64,000 nt of DNA from Malus domestica (GCF_042453785.1 NC_091676.1:1681501-1745500); one strand, 5' to 3'; positions 22,010 through 34,029 are shown, counted from the first letter of the stretch. Numbers and translations are program-made. The notes: generated from the letters alone by a model not told the origin.

Positions 22010-22208
22010 CTTTGGTGTATTTCCAGACTTCACAGAGCCCGAAGTTTCCCAGTCCCCTTCATTTACTGCAACATGGTGGTACAGTATCAGAGGCTCGGGA
22101 ATGTACACGTGGTGCTGGTTGCTAATGACTTTGTACAAACGATTTATCAGCGTTCGCTTTGAACCCCCCAGTCTCCAGCTTGTAATCACCAGCTCCACTC
22201 ACAGCCAT
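22010..22208 (-). pseudogene. MLP-D exon 1 relic
   Basis: Starts ATG 22208 (MAVSGAG...KLET as in MLP-C), then loses about 15 bases around the AEVEI block and shifts frame; later parts match MLP in other frames (LYKVISNQHH, VNEGDWETSGSVK). The donor site GTAATATTA at its left end is kept. No exon 2 follows. The upstream MLP promoter block can be recognised at 23461-23760, separated by 1.2 kb of inserted MITE-rich sequence. Confidence 0.82.
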
Positions 22209-22214
22209 TTTTTA

Positions 22215-22633
22215 TAAAGGAAATTAATGAAAATGATTCGAAAATTTTGAATTTTAACTATAATAATAAATAAATGGTAAAGTAAATAGTACCATGATTG
22301 ATTTTTAGTGTAAATATATTATTTTTCCTTAAAATAAACAATATCAGAAGTTTTTCGTTCAAATTCTCTTTTTTTTAATTAGTAATTAATATTAAAGTTC
22401 ATCTAAGATTATTTTTTAAAGGAGATATATATTAAAAGTATCAAATAGAAAAACAAGACAGCATCATTTAAAAAAAGGAAAACTAATGAAAATTGCTTGA
22501 AAACTTTGAGTTTTAACGATAAAGACAAAATAAAAAGTAAAGTAAATAGTACCAGGTTTGACTTTTTAATGTAAAAATGTGGTTTTTCGTTAAAGTGAAC
22601 AATATCGCTGGTTTTTCGTTAAAACTCCCTTCA
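22215..22633. mobile_element. Two MITE copies of the GGGAACTTTAACG family
   Basis: 22215-22366 and 22478-22633 are each reverse-strand relatives of 33812-33966 (AAAATTAATGAAAA at one end, GTTTTTCGTTAAA at the other; inside, AAAGTAAATAGTACCA). They sit side by side in the former MLP-D promoter. Confidence 0.6.
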
Positions 22634-22995
22634 AAAAAAGGGAAAGGGATCATTTTCGGATTTGTTCTACCTAATCATCCTCATCAAATAATCCGAGCTT
22701 TTAAAATTTGATCTAACGGCTAAAGTTATTATAACTTTTAGAATTAGCCCGTATTTTTAACCGTTTAATCAAATTTTAATGATCTGAATTATTTGATGAT
22801 GAGAATTAGATAAAAAAGATTGAATGATCGCTTTTCCAAAAAAGGAAAAAGAAAAACAAGACAGCAAGTTTCTTTTAACAGATGAATTTTATTAGAGGTG
22901 GAACTGGTGTCCAACATCCCAGGTGTTTTCTGATAGCATAACCCAATAACGTCAAATCCATTAATTTGATTATTTAATAAATGGCTCCCACAATA

Positions 22996-23184
22996 GGATT
23001 TGGATCCTCTCCGAGGCAATTGGTCGGATCCTTCTGATCAATGTTTGTGGACTGTTAGATTTTTATTCAACGACTATAAATAAGGGGACATTCTAAAGTT
23101 ATAATAATTGTAGTCGTTGGATAAAAATTCAACGGTCCATATACATCGATCTGGAGGATCCCGACTCGAAGAGGATCCAAATCC
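22996..23184. mobile_element. Hairpin MITE with 9-bp target duplication (Mutator-like)
   Basis: 189 bp, GGATTTGGATCCTCT at the left mirrored by AGAGGATCCAAATCC at the right. A second inner palindrome is ATTTTTATTCAACGACTA against TAGTCGTTGGATAAAAAT. Flanked by a perfect 9-base repeat CCCACAATA (22987-22995, 23185-23193), the target length of Mutator-like elements. Confidence 0.85.
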
Positions 23185-23193
23185 CCCACAATA

Positions 23194-25286
23194 CACCAAT
23201 CACGTACCCCACCCAACCAATTTACACAATTTTTGTAACAGTAGGTCCCACAATATATAAGAAAAAAGAAATTTGACTCATCATTTGAAAAAATAAAAAA
23301 AAATTAACATTTAACTTCAAATACTCATTTTAGTCATTAAATAAAATTTAACAATTTATAAATGAGTAATGTTAGAGAAGCTAATTTTTTAGACTAAATT
23401 TTATAAATTATATGTATTTGTTAACGATTAAATTATTATTTAAGTGTTGCTTAATGTTTATATAGAGCCACAACCCACAAAGTCCTAGACAAATAGCATG
23501 TTTTAGTTATGGAGGCAGTTGTGGTGGATATGATCTGATCACTTGAAGAAAATGACGAGTCTGCGGATCCTTGTGCATCTTCATCTTTGACATGGGAGGT
23601 TTTATGACTAGACCTACCAAATTTAATCACAACAGCGAACTTGATAATGAGACATCAATAATTCAACGATTCAGAAAACTTCAATTAAATTGGGACCCAT
23701 AAATAAATATGCTATTACTTCTTTTGTAATCAATCAAAGCTGGATCATTGATGCCTAATTCAGAAAGAGAAGTGTTATTGGCACTTCAAAAGTCTCATTG
23801 TACACTCTTTACAAGTGTATTTTTCTTTCTTAATATAGAAAATTTGGAGTGTAGAATAAGATTTTTGAAATGCTACTAACAATTCCCTTAAAAAAAAAAA
23901 AGGTTTTTATGTTTTGCATGCAACATTTGGACACAGGAATATTCTTTGGGATTCTAATTGCGCATACGTATTATCTTTCAAATATATAAAATTTGAAGTG
24001 CAATTAAATTTTTAGAATGTAAATAAAAGGGGAAACTTGATATAACTTCAATTTTTTGAGCCAATAGTAAGAATAGTCCAATTTATTAAAATAAGTCCAA
24101 TTCTTTAAATTTAATTATTTTATTATCAATAATTATCTCTTAAAAGAAAAAACTTATTGTAAAAATCAAATTTCTTCCTAATTATCTCTTTGATTATTTC
24201 TTTTTATTTATTTATTTGTTATTTCTTGTTCTTCCTCCTGCTTTAACCCATTTATAGATTTTTTTAAATTTTTATAATCAACCTATATCATAGGTTAATT
24301 GTATTTATCTACCTATATGACATATTCTCTTTCATAGTCAACATGTCACATATTAATGTGTCTTGCTTGTAGGTATATTATATTTTTTTCTACTTTTTAG
24401 TTAGGTTTCATATCTCACTTATAGGTATAATATACATTCATATATTTGCTACTTGAGTTAGGGTTTACTGTTTTGCAGATAGATTTATGTTAGTATATTA
24501 ATTTTTTTTTGTTTATAAGATATTAGTTAGATATTTTGGAGTTGAAAAATGCATAATATTAAAATATTTTAATTGATTTTTAATATTTTTAGAAAATATA
24601 AAAGGAGTATAAAAGAAATAAAAACATATAATTAGATAACTGGAGTCACTTCTAAAAACACTCTATGTTTTTTGACCTGGATCTAAAAGCCCCTAAATAA
24701 AATTACCTTCTTTTATTGGTTTTTTTTTAAGGCTCGCAAAAATGGTTGTCTTTGTTGTTTGGCGAAGGAACTTCATGGATATCATCATATTGTGGTCTTC
24801 TTTTTCACTTGTATTGCTAAAAAATAACTAATTACAAATCAATTTTCATCAAAAGGGTTGTTAAATAAGATATTAATTAATGCTATTTTTTTTCTTGATA
24901 CTGTTTGGGTCTCTCAACCTCGATCTATTATTTTGCATTTTATTTCTTCCATGATCATATGTGTCTCCATTGTTTAACAACAACTAAAAATACTATTGTT
25001 TCTTTAAAAAAAGTACTATGTATTTGACTAAGGCGATTTTATATGACGATGAGCAACAAAGTGGAGATGGTGCACTACACCTTTTATTTTGCATACCATA
25101 GTTCATACATTACAATCTCACATATGATATCCCTTCACGTACATTTGTTACAAGGCAACTTACAAAGCAAAGCATTTTAATTACTTGTAATCAAGCAAAA
25201 GGCACGCATTATTAACACAAATATTATATACTAACGATGGACGTCACACTGTTTCACCATTGCATTCTTTTCCTTTCCTTAATTTA
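23194..25286. other. MLP-D upstream remnant and AT-rich intergenic DNA
   Basis: 23461-23760 aligns with the MLP-A/-C upstream regions. 23768-23888 looks like a small MITE (GTGTTATTGGCACTTC against a diverged inverse near 23880). 24000-25250 is very AT-rich and I see no gene, RNA gene or clear repeat in it. Confidence 0.5.
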
Positions 25287-26387
25287 TCATGCCTTGATAA
25301 AGTGAGCATCAAGATCCTTGACGATGTTAACCATCAAACCGACGTATTTGTCCGGACTGCAACATCCTCAGTCAGTTTCTCATATTCAGTCGACAATTTT
25401 GCAATGTTGTCTTCATTCTTTTGAGTGAATTGATAGACTGGCTTGAAGCTCTTGTAATACTGGAAGACATCTCCTTTCAGTCCATTCAGTGTTATGGATT
25501 TGTTCTCGTTGTTTGACTACACTTTTTCCTTGAATACTCGAACTTCGTCCCCTATGTATTCACAAGAAAGTGGTCTCTATATTGACCAAGGAACAATATA
25601 AAGGGAGCGTTTGATAAATAATTTGTTTTAAGTTTTCACAAAAATGAAAATTGAAGTTATTTTTGTCAGTTTTCTAAATTTATATTAGTAATTTTTATTT
25701 TTTGAAGACTGAAATAACATGAGATGGTTGAATTATTGCGGCACACCTCGATTCTTTACCAACATATTTTGTTCTAATTATCCATTATATCAATATATAT
25801 TTTTCACGTATGGGTTAAAAGTTGTTCGCTTGTGAATCAGGGTTTAGTTATTGCGATCCTTCTAGTATTGCTGGATTATGATTAACATATAATTGTGTTC
25901 TGATCTTAGAGAAAAAAGGTACATACCATGTTAAATACATGAAGGTATTTATATATAAATATAGAGCTCGTTTGGATGTGCTTTTAAAATGGTTAAAAAC
26001 ACTTTTAGAGAAAGAAAAAAATTTGTTCCAAAAGCACTTAAATTGCTTTCTGCAAGAAGCAACAGTTATGTGCTTTTCCAGGAAGCACTTTAAATGCTTT
26101 TCCAGAATTAACTTACATTTTTACCAAGGATTGGTTTTAAAAACATTTTCACAAAAAATGTTTTCAATCATTTTAAAAACATATCTAAACAAACACATAT
26201 ATTATGCACGTATACTGAAATTCCAACTTTTGATAGATCGAGCCATGAGTTTCCTCCTTCATGCACGTGAACTCCCTGGATACTTCCAGAATAAATTTTT
26301 GGGACGTGTGGCGAGCCTGGCTATTGAAGATATTGTAGAACTTCTCAGCAGGTGCCTTAATTTCAATCTCTGTTCGTGCAGAGTCAT
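25287..26387 (-). pseudogene. MLP-E: decayed MLP gene
   Basis: Exon 2 (25287-25551) keeps YYKSF, FTQKNE, KDLDAHFIKA and a usable stop, but has an in-frame TAG after EKV near its start and a one-base frameshift near 25355, before the DKYVGLMVN block. Exon 1 (about 26222-26387) keeps KAPAEKFYNIF, a CAC-AC-GTCC frameshift shared with MLP-G, a further short deletion at the GDWETHG loop and another after CTGCAC. The intron holds a MITE (about 25966-26196). Belongs to the same MLP subgroup as 31458-32310. Confidence 0.83.
25966..26196. mobile_element. MITE in the MLP-E intron
   Basis: GCTCGTTTGGATGTGCTTTT at the left, with a diverged inverse (AAAACATATCTAAACAAAC) at the right and repeated AAGCACTT / GTGCTTTT motifs between. 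No frame of its own. hAT-type assignment is a guess. Confidence 0.5.
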
Positions 26388-26563
26388 GTTTATGATCAGT
26401 TGGGATGGTGCTCAACAATGCGTCGCCAAGGCCTGTTCTAAAGAAAACTTAAGGTCACCCCTCTACTGCTACAGTTAAATTATGCAATATTAATTTATGC
26501 TATAACTTTGAAAAAGTAGTGCTTCGAACGATCGCATGAAAAACATTCGTTTATTAAAAAAAA

Positions 26564-27593
26564 GGTAAATCGTCAAAATGGTCCTTGAGATTTGTATAAC
26601 TTATCACTTTGATCTCTAAGATTCCAAATCGATAAAAGTAGTCCCTGAGATTGTCTACCATCCATCATTTTGGTCATTCGGTTAAAAAATCCGTTAAGTG
26701 TCCCGGAGCTCTTAGCCGGAGGTTTGGACAATTTTCAAAACTTCGTAACTCAATCGTTTCTTAACCAAATTTGACCCATAATATATCAAAATGAAGATAG
26801 GAAAGTGTAGAATAAGATTATACCTATTTCAAAGCCCAATGGTTGCCGAAGATTGTCAGAAAATAGCCTCAAAGTTGACTGGTTCGAGTGAAAACTTGAA
26901 AACTCGCTGGAAACTGAGTAAACTTTAAACGTTCATAACTTCTTCAATACTCAACGAAATCAAGTGATTCAAAAACAAAAATCATACTTCTCGATGAGAT
27001 GAAGAGAATGATACCTTTTTAGATGGCTAAATCGTCGTGGTTTGGCCGGAAAGCAGCTCGAAAGTGGCTAACTCGAGACCAAGATAGCCACTTTCAAGCC
27101 GTTTTCCGGCCAAACCACGGCGATTTAGTAGTTAAAAAAGGTACCATTCTCTTTGTCTCATCGAGAAGTATGATTTTCATTTTTGAATCACTTGATTTTG
27201 TTGAGTATTGAAGAAGTTATAAAGGTTTTGAAGTTTACCCAGTTTCCGGTGAGTTTTCAAGTTTTCACTCTGACCAATCAACTTTGAGGCTATTTTCTGG
27301 CAATCTCTGGCAACCATTGGGCTTCGAAATAGGTATAATCTTATTCTACACTTTCCTATCTTCATTTTGATATATTATGGGTCGAATTTGATTAAGAAAC
27401 GATTGAGTTACGAAGCTTTGACAATTGCCCAAACTTCCGGCCAACAGCTCCGGAACACTTAACAGAGTTTTTAATGGAATGACCAAAATGATGGATGGTG
27501 GACAATCGCAGGGACCACTTTTATCGATTTGGAATCTCAGGGACCAAAGTGATGAGTTATGCAAATCTCATGGACTATTTTGACGATTTATCC
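26564..27593. mobile_element. Long palindromic foldback element
   Basis: About 1,030 bp formed by two inverted arms of about 500 bp (GGTAAATCGTCAAAATGG at the left against a diverged inverse at the right), meeting near 27080 in GAAAGTGGCTA...TAGCCACTTTC. Flanks are TTAAAAAAAA on both sides (26554-26563, 27594-27603), consistent with a 9-10 bp target duplication and thus a Mutator-like foldback, though the low complexity of the repeat weakens this. Apparent frames inside read across the arms and are not genes. Confidence 0.78.
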
Positions 27594-27603
27594 TTAAAAA
27601 AAA

Positions 27604-29046
27604 TTCAGATAAAGAAAATGAGAAATTAATTTCTCATCCCTCTTTTTTCTATTACATTGATTAAAATCTTATTTTTGATCAAGGTCCTAACTTTCAATGA
27701 ACGTCATTATTTCTGTTATAAATTATTTATATATCAACATAATTAAATTTTATTTTTGAAATATATTCAATTAGTATTAGAAACATTACATTTGGTACAT
27801 TTATATTTATCATTAAACTTTGTATCATATATTTCTATTTTTAGTTTGTACCATTTTTAATTGGCAACCCTTTTTTAATTTGTATCAATTTTCTTTTTAA
27901 TTTTAATGTGTACCGATATATTAATTTCATTTTGTGCCCATAATTTTTTTTAAATTTTTTTATACTCATAATTCATTTATAATGTACCCATATTTCATTA
28001 AAACTCTTTTTTTTTCTTTATAAATGTACCACTTTGTTATATGTAAGATGTACCAAATTGTTTTTTTTGTAAATGTACCATTTTTATGTAAAATGTTCCC
28101 ATATTTAATGTAAAATCTATTTATTTTTTTATTAAGAATGTGTACATATTTATAATAAAACGTTCCCCTTTTCAATTTTTTTGAACACTATGGGTACATT
28201 TGTTTGACATTTATTATTTCAAAGGTATATTGTTACCTATTTTTATCTATTTATTCAATCAAAATTTTTGAGTATTTTTTTTATTGTAATCGTTTTTAAT
28301 TTATATGCTATATAATATGGGATTTTAAATCTCATAACATGTCAAGTAATTAATATCAAACAATGAAAATACATATTAATAGCCATAATGAGGTGTACCT
28401 TTAAAGTCAAGGGACTTTGATAAAAAATTGAATACTATTAAAGGTTTAGTCAAATAATGTTATTGACTAGGGACTGAATCCAAAGTCTCTCTAAAAAATA
28501 TATATATATATATAAGACAAACGTACGTAATCACTTTCGGTTCGATTAAGAACATGATTTGGATCAATAATATTAGGGTGCTAATATTGATATCATTAGA
28601 TTTCAATTACTAATCACTGGTTTTTTTGCAATATTATACTTTTACTCAACTACCACATTTTTTCCCTTCTGGATGTATGAAAATTTAGGTATTGCGTTCG
28701 TTCTTTTTTGAGAAGTCATCGCCAACTCCCTTGCCCTACTATTTTTATCAAGGAAAAACTCCCCATGTTTAAAAGCTGTATAATTAACCAGGATGAATGC
28801 TGGACAACTGTCGAAAGCAAAACTCAAAGTTCATTGTATAATTATAACAGTGAGACTACAGCCTGACGAAGAACATGATTGTCAAAAGTTATATAAAAAA
28901 AATGATATCAGAGTAAATCTCCAATGAATCGGAAAGTGAGTCTTTAAAATATAGAGTCTTAAGTGGATTAGTGTAGAATATCTTTTGTACTAAAAAAAAA
29001 GTTATGTATATAATGTTGAGAATGAATCCCACATTGATAGGAGGAG
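27604..29046. other. AT-rich intergenic DNA with degenerate TGTACC repeats
   Basis: 27770-28200 repeats AATGTACCAT / TTTGTACC-like motifs many times in very AT-rich sequence; 28498-28513 is a short TA run. No gene recognised. 29018-29046 is a repeat end (GAGAATGAATCCCACATTGAT) that recurs diverged at 31116-31150. Confidence 0.45.
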
Positions 29047-29624
29047 TGATAAGGATTTTTATCACCTGCAAATATAAGGATAAAAACACTTAAAAATACT
29101 TGCAAAAGTACAAGGTTGTCGTAGTATAGCAGTTCAAGCAAGGTCATTTTTCACAGGAATTGAATGCATAGTTTATGTTTATACTAATTCTTAGCTAATT
29201 ATTTAGAACAAAGATTGGAAAAGGTTGATTTTGAATTTAAAAATAATAAAAACGAATTTAATTAAAAACAATTAAAGGAATTTACTAGAGAACAATTTAA
29301 AGAAAGTCAATTTGTAAAGATTAGGGTTCCGCCGTTCCCTTAACAATCCTACGCAATTTTACCAATTACTTATGAATTTCCACACACATGCTTTGAAGGT
29401 TAGGTTTTCCTAATGCATATTTTTCTCGTGATGTTCAAGCGAAAACATAAATCTAACATGCAACCCTTTTGTAATGTTCAGATCAAATATAAACATGCAA
29501 GACTCATTAAGCTTTGTGAAAACCCTTTGAAAAACCATGGAACCCTTAAGAGCGTGATGTTCGCCTTAAGTGAACTTACAATTACTAATCATAAGAAGCC
29601 CTCCTCAATTTCAGGGTGATGTTC

Positions 29625-30060
29625 TGTCACATCCCGGCATCGTGCTAGGTAGATATGAGAATATACATATAAGGATCACTCCCCTGGGCGATGTGGGATC
29701 TTACAATCCACCCCCCTTAGGGGCCTGACGTCCTCGTCGGCACACCACAACCAGGGTTAGGCTCTGATACCAAATAGTCACATCCCGACCTGGGCCCCCA
29801 TCACATCCCGGGCTCGACTCCACCGTAGCACGATATTGTCCGCTTTGGGCCCCGACCACGCCCTCACGATTTTGTTTCTGGGAACTCACACGAGAACTTC
29901 CCAGTGGGTCACCCATCTTGAGAATGCTCTCGCGCGAACTCGCTTAACTTCGGAGTTCTTATGGAACCCGAAGCCAGTGAGCTCCCAAAAGGCCTCGTGC
30001 TAGGTAGAGATGAGAATATACATATAAGGATCACTCTCCTGGGCGATGTGCGATCTTACA
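29625..30060 (-). mobile_element. Cassandra-type TRIM with 5S rRNA-like LTR
   Basis: Flanked by TGTTC on both sides (29620-29624, 30061-30065). Read on the minus strand: a full LTR (30060 to about 29789) starting TGTAAGATCGCACATCG, a primer site TTTGGTATCAGAGCC (about 29778-29764), a very short interior, and an internally deleted second LTR (about 29704-29625). The full LTR contains a stretch matching 5S rRNA (see 29886-29968). Cassandra elements are known non-autonomous retrotransposons of vascular plants. Confidence 0.9.
29886..29968 (-). other. 5S rRNA-like segment of Cassandra
   Basis: On the minus strand it contains AGAACTCCGAAGTTAAGCG, GATGGGTGACC and GGGAAGTTCTCGTGTGAG, matching the internal promoter half and 3' half of plant 5S rRNA. 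It is embedded in a retroelement LTR and has diverged in the middle, so it is not a ribosomal gene; it is thought to supply a Pol III promoter to Cassandra. Confidence 0.88.
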
Positions 30061-30929
30061 TGTTCCAACCGAAATTGCATCAAATTACTTGTCTAAAAAT
30101 CCTAATGGTCGCAAATTACTAAGACAATTAGATAGCTTTAATCGCAATGATTAATAATTCAAAGCAAGCATGCATCCATTCATAAGGAAATTAATAAAAT
30201 CACATATTCATGCTAAGGCTCATGGCTTCGCCCTAGCAAACAGAAATTAGTTACGAACTATAAAAACTAAAGAAAATATATTAACTAGAAAAAGGATTGA
30301 AAACACCTTGTAGGTAAAAAGTCTGAAATTCTCCAAAATAATGTGTGCCTTCTCCCCCTAACCTTAATGGCTAAAAAGCCTTATTTATACTACTCCAAAT
30401 TAAAACCCTCATAGAAAAGGTTTTCTAAAAACTAGGAAATAAAATAACAAAAGGATAACTAAGAATTGCATTCCTATTATGACTATGAAATCTGCCCATA
30501 AAAAAGATAGCCATGTTTCTGGATCTTCAGGGTTCCAAAACAGACCCAAAATGGCTAGAATTAAAGATTAGGACCTCCTCTTCAAGTTAGAAGAAGAACC
30601 CAAGTCCAAAATCCATCATCTTCCAACCCAAAAGTCACAAATAAGCTCTGCAGCCCAATCTGCCAGCACTGCACGCTGGGCATAAATTAATTCACCACGA
30701 TCTGATGCTTTGAGATAAAATTATGAAATTCTGATACAATCTTCTTGACAGACTCACGAACCCACTCCAATTGGAATCACTAAAAAATTCCACCGTTTGA
30801 GTACTTTATGATCAAAACAAGTTCGCATGTCCTACAATAAAAACATAGAGCAAAGCCTCAAAATCTCACTAAAATAATAACCAAAATATACCAAGAATAG
30901 GGAATAATATATAGTATAAAATTGACTCA

Positions 30930-31457
30930 TTAGGACATTGCATGAACTTATAAGTAAGTTGGGCTACTTTCTATATTGCCAATTGGTTTTATGGTGTAAC
31001 CTTAACTTTCTTCATACCCATGTGTGAAGCCAAAAGACCACGCACGCTCCATGTCACCCATTTGTGTTGTTCACGTATTAGACTTGAAAATTCGCCACAC
31101 GTGAGGGCGCGTATTAAGAATGAATCTCACATTAATGGGAGGATAAATCTTGCATGCACCTATAAGTAGGTTGAAAAACAATATTGGACAAATATTGTAG
31201 AGTACACCACATTTTATTTTATAGATGCGATCGACAACCATAATCTATTACATCACAATGTCATATATGACATCCTTCGTACATCTTTTACAATACACAC
31301 AAACCTAATTAAGAAAAGCATTTTATTTAAGTAGGTACGCATTGATGAACATATGCATGCATGATTACATATAATTGAACCCTTTTTAACAAGACCAGCA
31401 AAAGCTCTTTCCAACCGTTGCATATGACGTATGGTTTTTATTCATTAATTAATTAAT
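30930..31457. other. Repeat-derived intergenic DNA
   Basis: 30930-31150 contains CACGCACGCTCCATGTCACCC and AATGAATCTCACATTAATGG, a repeat end related to 29018-29046. No gene seen; 31200-31457 is the 3' flank of MLP-F. Confidence 0.4.
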
Positions 31458-32310
31458 TTATGCTCCCAGAAGGTGAGCGTCAAGATCCTGGACGAGTTTA
31501 ACCATCAAACCGACATATCTATCTGGAGCTTTAACATTCTCATGCAGTTTCTCGTATTCGATCCACAGGTTGGCAATGCAGGTGCCTTCATCTTTTTGAG
31601 TGAATTTATAGACACCCTTGAAGCTCTTATAATACTTGAACACTTCTCCTTCCAATCCTTTCAGAGTTGCGGCTTGTTCCCATCGTCTAGCTCCACCTGT
31701 TCCTTGAATATCCCGACATGATCCCCTATATATATGCATGCATGCATTCATGGTTAATTTCATAACAACAAAATATATAAACTTTCTCACCCTCTCTTAT
31801 TAGGATCTTGTTTCCACTGTAGCAAAAAGGGGGCAATATGACTTATTTAGGAAACATGTATTTACTGTATATGACTCTCATTGTCTAGAACAAAAATTGA
31901 AGGAAGCATTGAAATATATATAAGAGGTCATATATGGTAAATACATGATTTCTACGATTGTTCTATCTCGACCTTGTTTTTGCTACAATAAATCAGAATT
32001 TCTGCGAAAAAGCTGTAAACATTGAAACTCGTGCTATGAACGTATGATGATTTGAGCGCATCTGTTAAGGTATACATACATATAAAGTGAATAATTAAAC
32101 AGGAAAATTGAATTAAGTAGCGGTACCTAGTTCATATTTCCAAATCTTAACAGAGCCGTGTGTTTCCCAATCTCCTTCATGCACATCAACTCCTTTGATA
32201 TGGGTATTAGAGATGTTTGGGATGAGGTGGGCGCTCTTGAACATGTTGTACAACTTGTCAGCTGGTGCCTTAATTTCTATTTCAGTCCCAATTTTACCAT
32301 GCAAAACCAT
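31458..32310 (-). pseudogene. MLP-F: MLP gene with one frameshift
   Basis: Exon 1 32127-32310 starts MVLHGKIG and carries KAPADKLYNMF and HEGDWETHGSVKIWKYEL. Donor GTACC, phase 1. Exon 2 31458-31725 after an ATATATAG acceptor starts GDHVGIFKEQVELDDGNK and then meets a stop, because the rest (TLKGLEGEV...KLVQDLDAHLLGA) lies one frame over. The summed exon length is 452 nt, one short of a multiple of three. Everything else (start, intron borders, loop, C-terminal helix) is intact, so this is either a very recent pseudogene or a one-base assembly error. TATA-like sequence upstream is not obvious. Confidence 0.82.
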
Positions 32311-33811
32311 GTTTATGAGCAGTTTTGATGGGTGCTACTCAGAAATTATAAGAGAAGAATGTTAAAGGATATGTATAATTTGGGCTCCTACCCTCCTTAA
32401 ATAGAAGCGACTAGAGTTAAATTGCGAGATAAAACTTAATATATCCGGAACACGATACAGTACGCCATATATATATAATATGTAATATAAATATGGAGGG
32501 AAAGTTTTTTTTTTTTTTTTTTTTTTTTTGCAAGTGTTTCTCTACTTGTGTAGACGTATGTACCCGTGTTCTAGATATTAAAAATTCTCCCGTAATATTT
32601 TAATAGTGGGTAATCCAATTTAAAAACCAAATCATGCAACACGTGATAAAGATTAAGTCATATATTTTTTAAATCATACTTCTCGGATAATTGGAATCCT
32701 ATGAAGTAATGATCACAAGTTCACAATATGCATGGATAGATGAAGGGTTTGCTCATGATTAATGTTAGGGAGACCAAATTTCTAAATCAAAATTTGTAAA
32801 CAAAATAATGTGGAGGTAAATGATTGAATTATTATTTAAGTGTTAATTAATATGCTTGTTTCTTATTAATAACATATCATTTGATTTGCATTCACGCATG
32901 CGATAAAGATTAGATTAGTACGATCACACTAAAAATTTATATGTAAATGTTTTAAAATAAAATGTAATTTATCTGCAAAATGTTTTTTTTTTAAAAGGTA
33001 CGATATTCTTTAATAACAAATTTATACGTACATCAATGAGGATAGGGTGTAAACAAATGGCCTCGATAAAAACCTTGCCGGGGTTTTTAACCCGATCGAA
33101 GAGAGATTTTTCAATGTGACCGTCACACAAGGAGGTACACCACGTGTCTCTATGTAAATGGTTAGATATGTGTGTTAAAAGATTAATAACTTAAAAATTA
33201 AAATTTTCCACCACTTACATAAAAATACGTGGTGTACCATCCGTGTTCCTGTCACAACTAAAAATTTTCCCCGGTTGAAGGGAAAAAGAGTGTCCCACAC
33301 CAACATAATTAATTAAGAATTGCTATCCTAAAAAAGAAGATCAAGAATTACATTAGGAAGTTCCTCAGACCAAACCACACATTGTTACCATAACTCAAGC
33401 TCATACGTGCTAGCCTGTGTGCCACCTTGTTCGTCTCCTTTTGACTAAATTCAACCTTCCACTTGGACAATGAATGAATAATTGCGTGTGTCGTTTAGAA
33501 TGTTTCCAAAGTGTGAGGTGTCAATACTTCCTTCTGCAAAATGTTTTAGAATAAAAAGTTTTATATCTTGTAGGATCACATCTATTTATTTATTATCATT
33601 ATTATATTTTTGGAAAGATCGATACGTATGGGCCATGGCGTCTGGTTCTTTTGTTAAAAAGCCATCAAATGGGGAGGCATGGATGAGGTATTAGGTATCC
33701 ACAAATGTCAGTTCACAAAATATTATACTAAAAGTAATTGAAAAGAATCAAACAAATATTAATTCTTTCCCAAGATAATCCACTAAAATGAGGGTCCACA
33801 ACATAGTTTTT
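32311..33811. other. Intergenic DNA between MLP-F and MLP-G
   Basis: A run of about 27 T at 32505-32529, AT-rich sequence and a GATCGAAG / CACGTGTC-type repeat region near 33040-33290 with weak inverted matches (ACACGTGTCTC against ATACGTGGTG). No gene recognised. Confidence 0.4.
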
Positions 33812-33966
33812 CGGGAACTTTAACGAAAAACACCCGGTACTGTTCACTTTAACGAAAAACCACATTTTTACACTAAAAAATCAATCCTGGTACTATTCAC
33901 TTTACCCTTTATTTTGTCCTTATCATTAAAGCTCAAAGTTTTCAAGCCCTTTTCATTAATTTTCCT
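33812..33966. mobile_element. MITE of the GGGAACTTTAACG family
   Basis: CGGGAACTTTAACGAAAAAC at the left and CATTAATTTTCC at the right; the flanking TAGTTTTT (33804-33811, 33967-33974) is a likely 8-9 bp target duplication. Best preserved of four family members in the window. Confidence 0.7.
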
Positions 33967-34029
33967 TAGTTTTTTCCACTAGAGTTTATTGATCCTTGAA
34001 GACTATCATTGACGATTGATCATCCAACA

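Larger units (their letters stand above)
29047..30929 (-). mobile_element. Solo LTR-like block interrupted by Cassandra
   Basis: TGATAAGGATTTTTATCACC at the left and ...TTGACTCA at the right, without coding domains. The overall look (AT-rich, splice-like segments, no frames) resembles the solo LTR at 18096-20150 but with a different sequence. Subtracting the Cassandra insertion leaves about 1.4 kb. I see no clean 5-bp target duplication (AGGAG versus TTAGG, or AGGAC slightly further on), so the borders are approximate. Confidence 0.5.

Noticed and set aside
26185-26478. Plus-strand frame overlapping MLP-E exon 1
   Set aside because: Shadow of the pseudogene exon and MITE; the minus strand carries recognisable MLP blocks.
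27023-27564. Frames within the 26564-27593 palindrome
   Set aside because: They occur symmetrically in both arms and have no domain; explained by the inverted repeat.
29886-29968. 5S rRNA gene on the minus strand
   Set aside because: The match is embedded in an LTR with TGTTC target duplications and tRNA-Met primer site, and is diverged in the middle; it is the 5S-like part of Cassandra.
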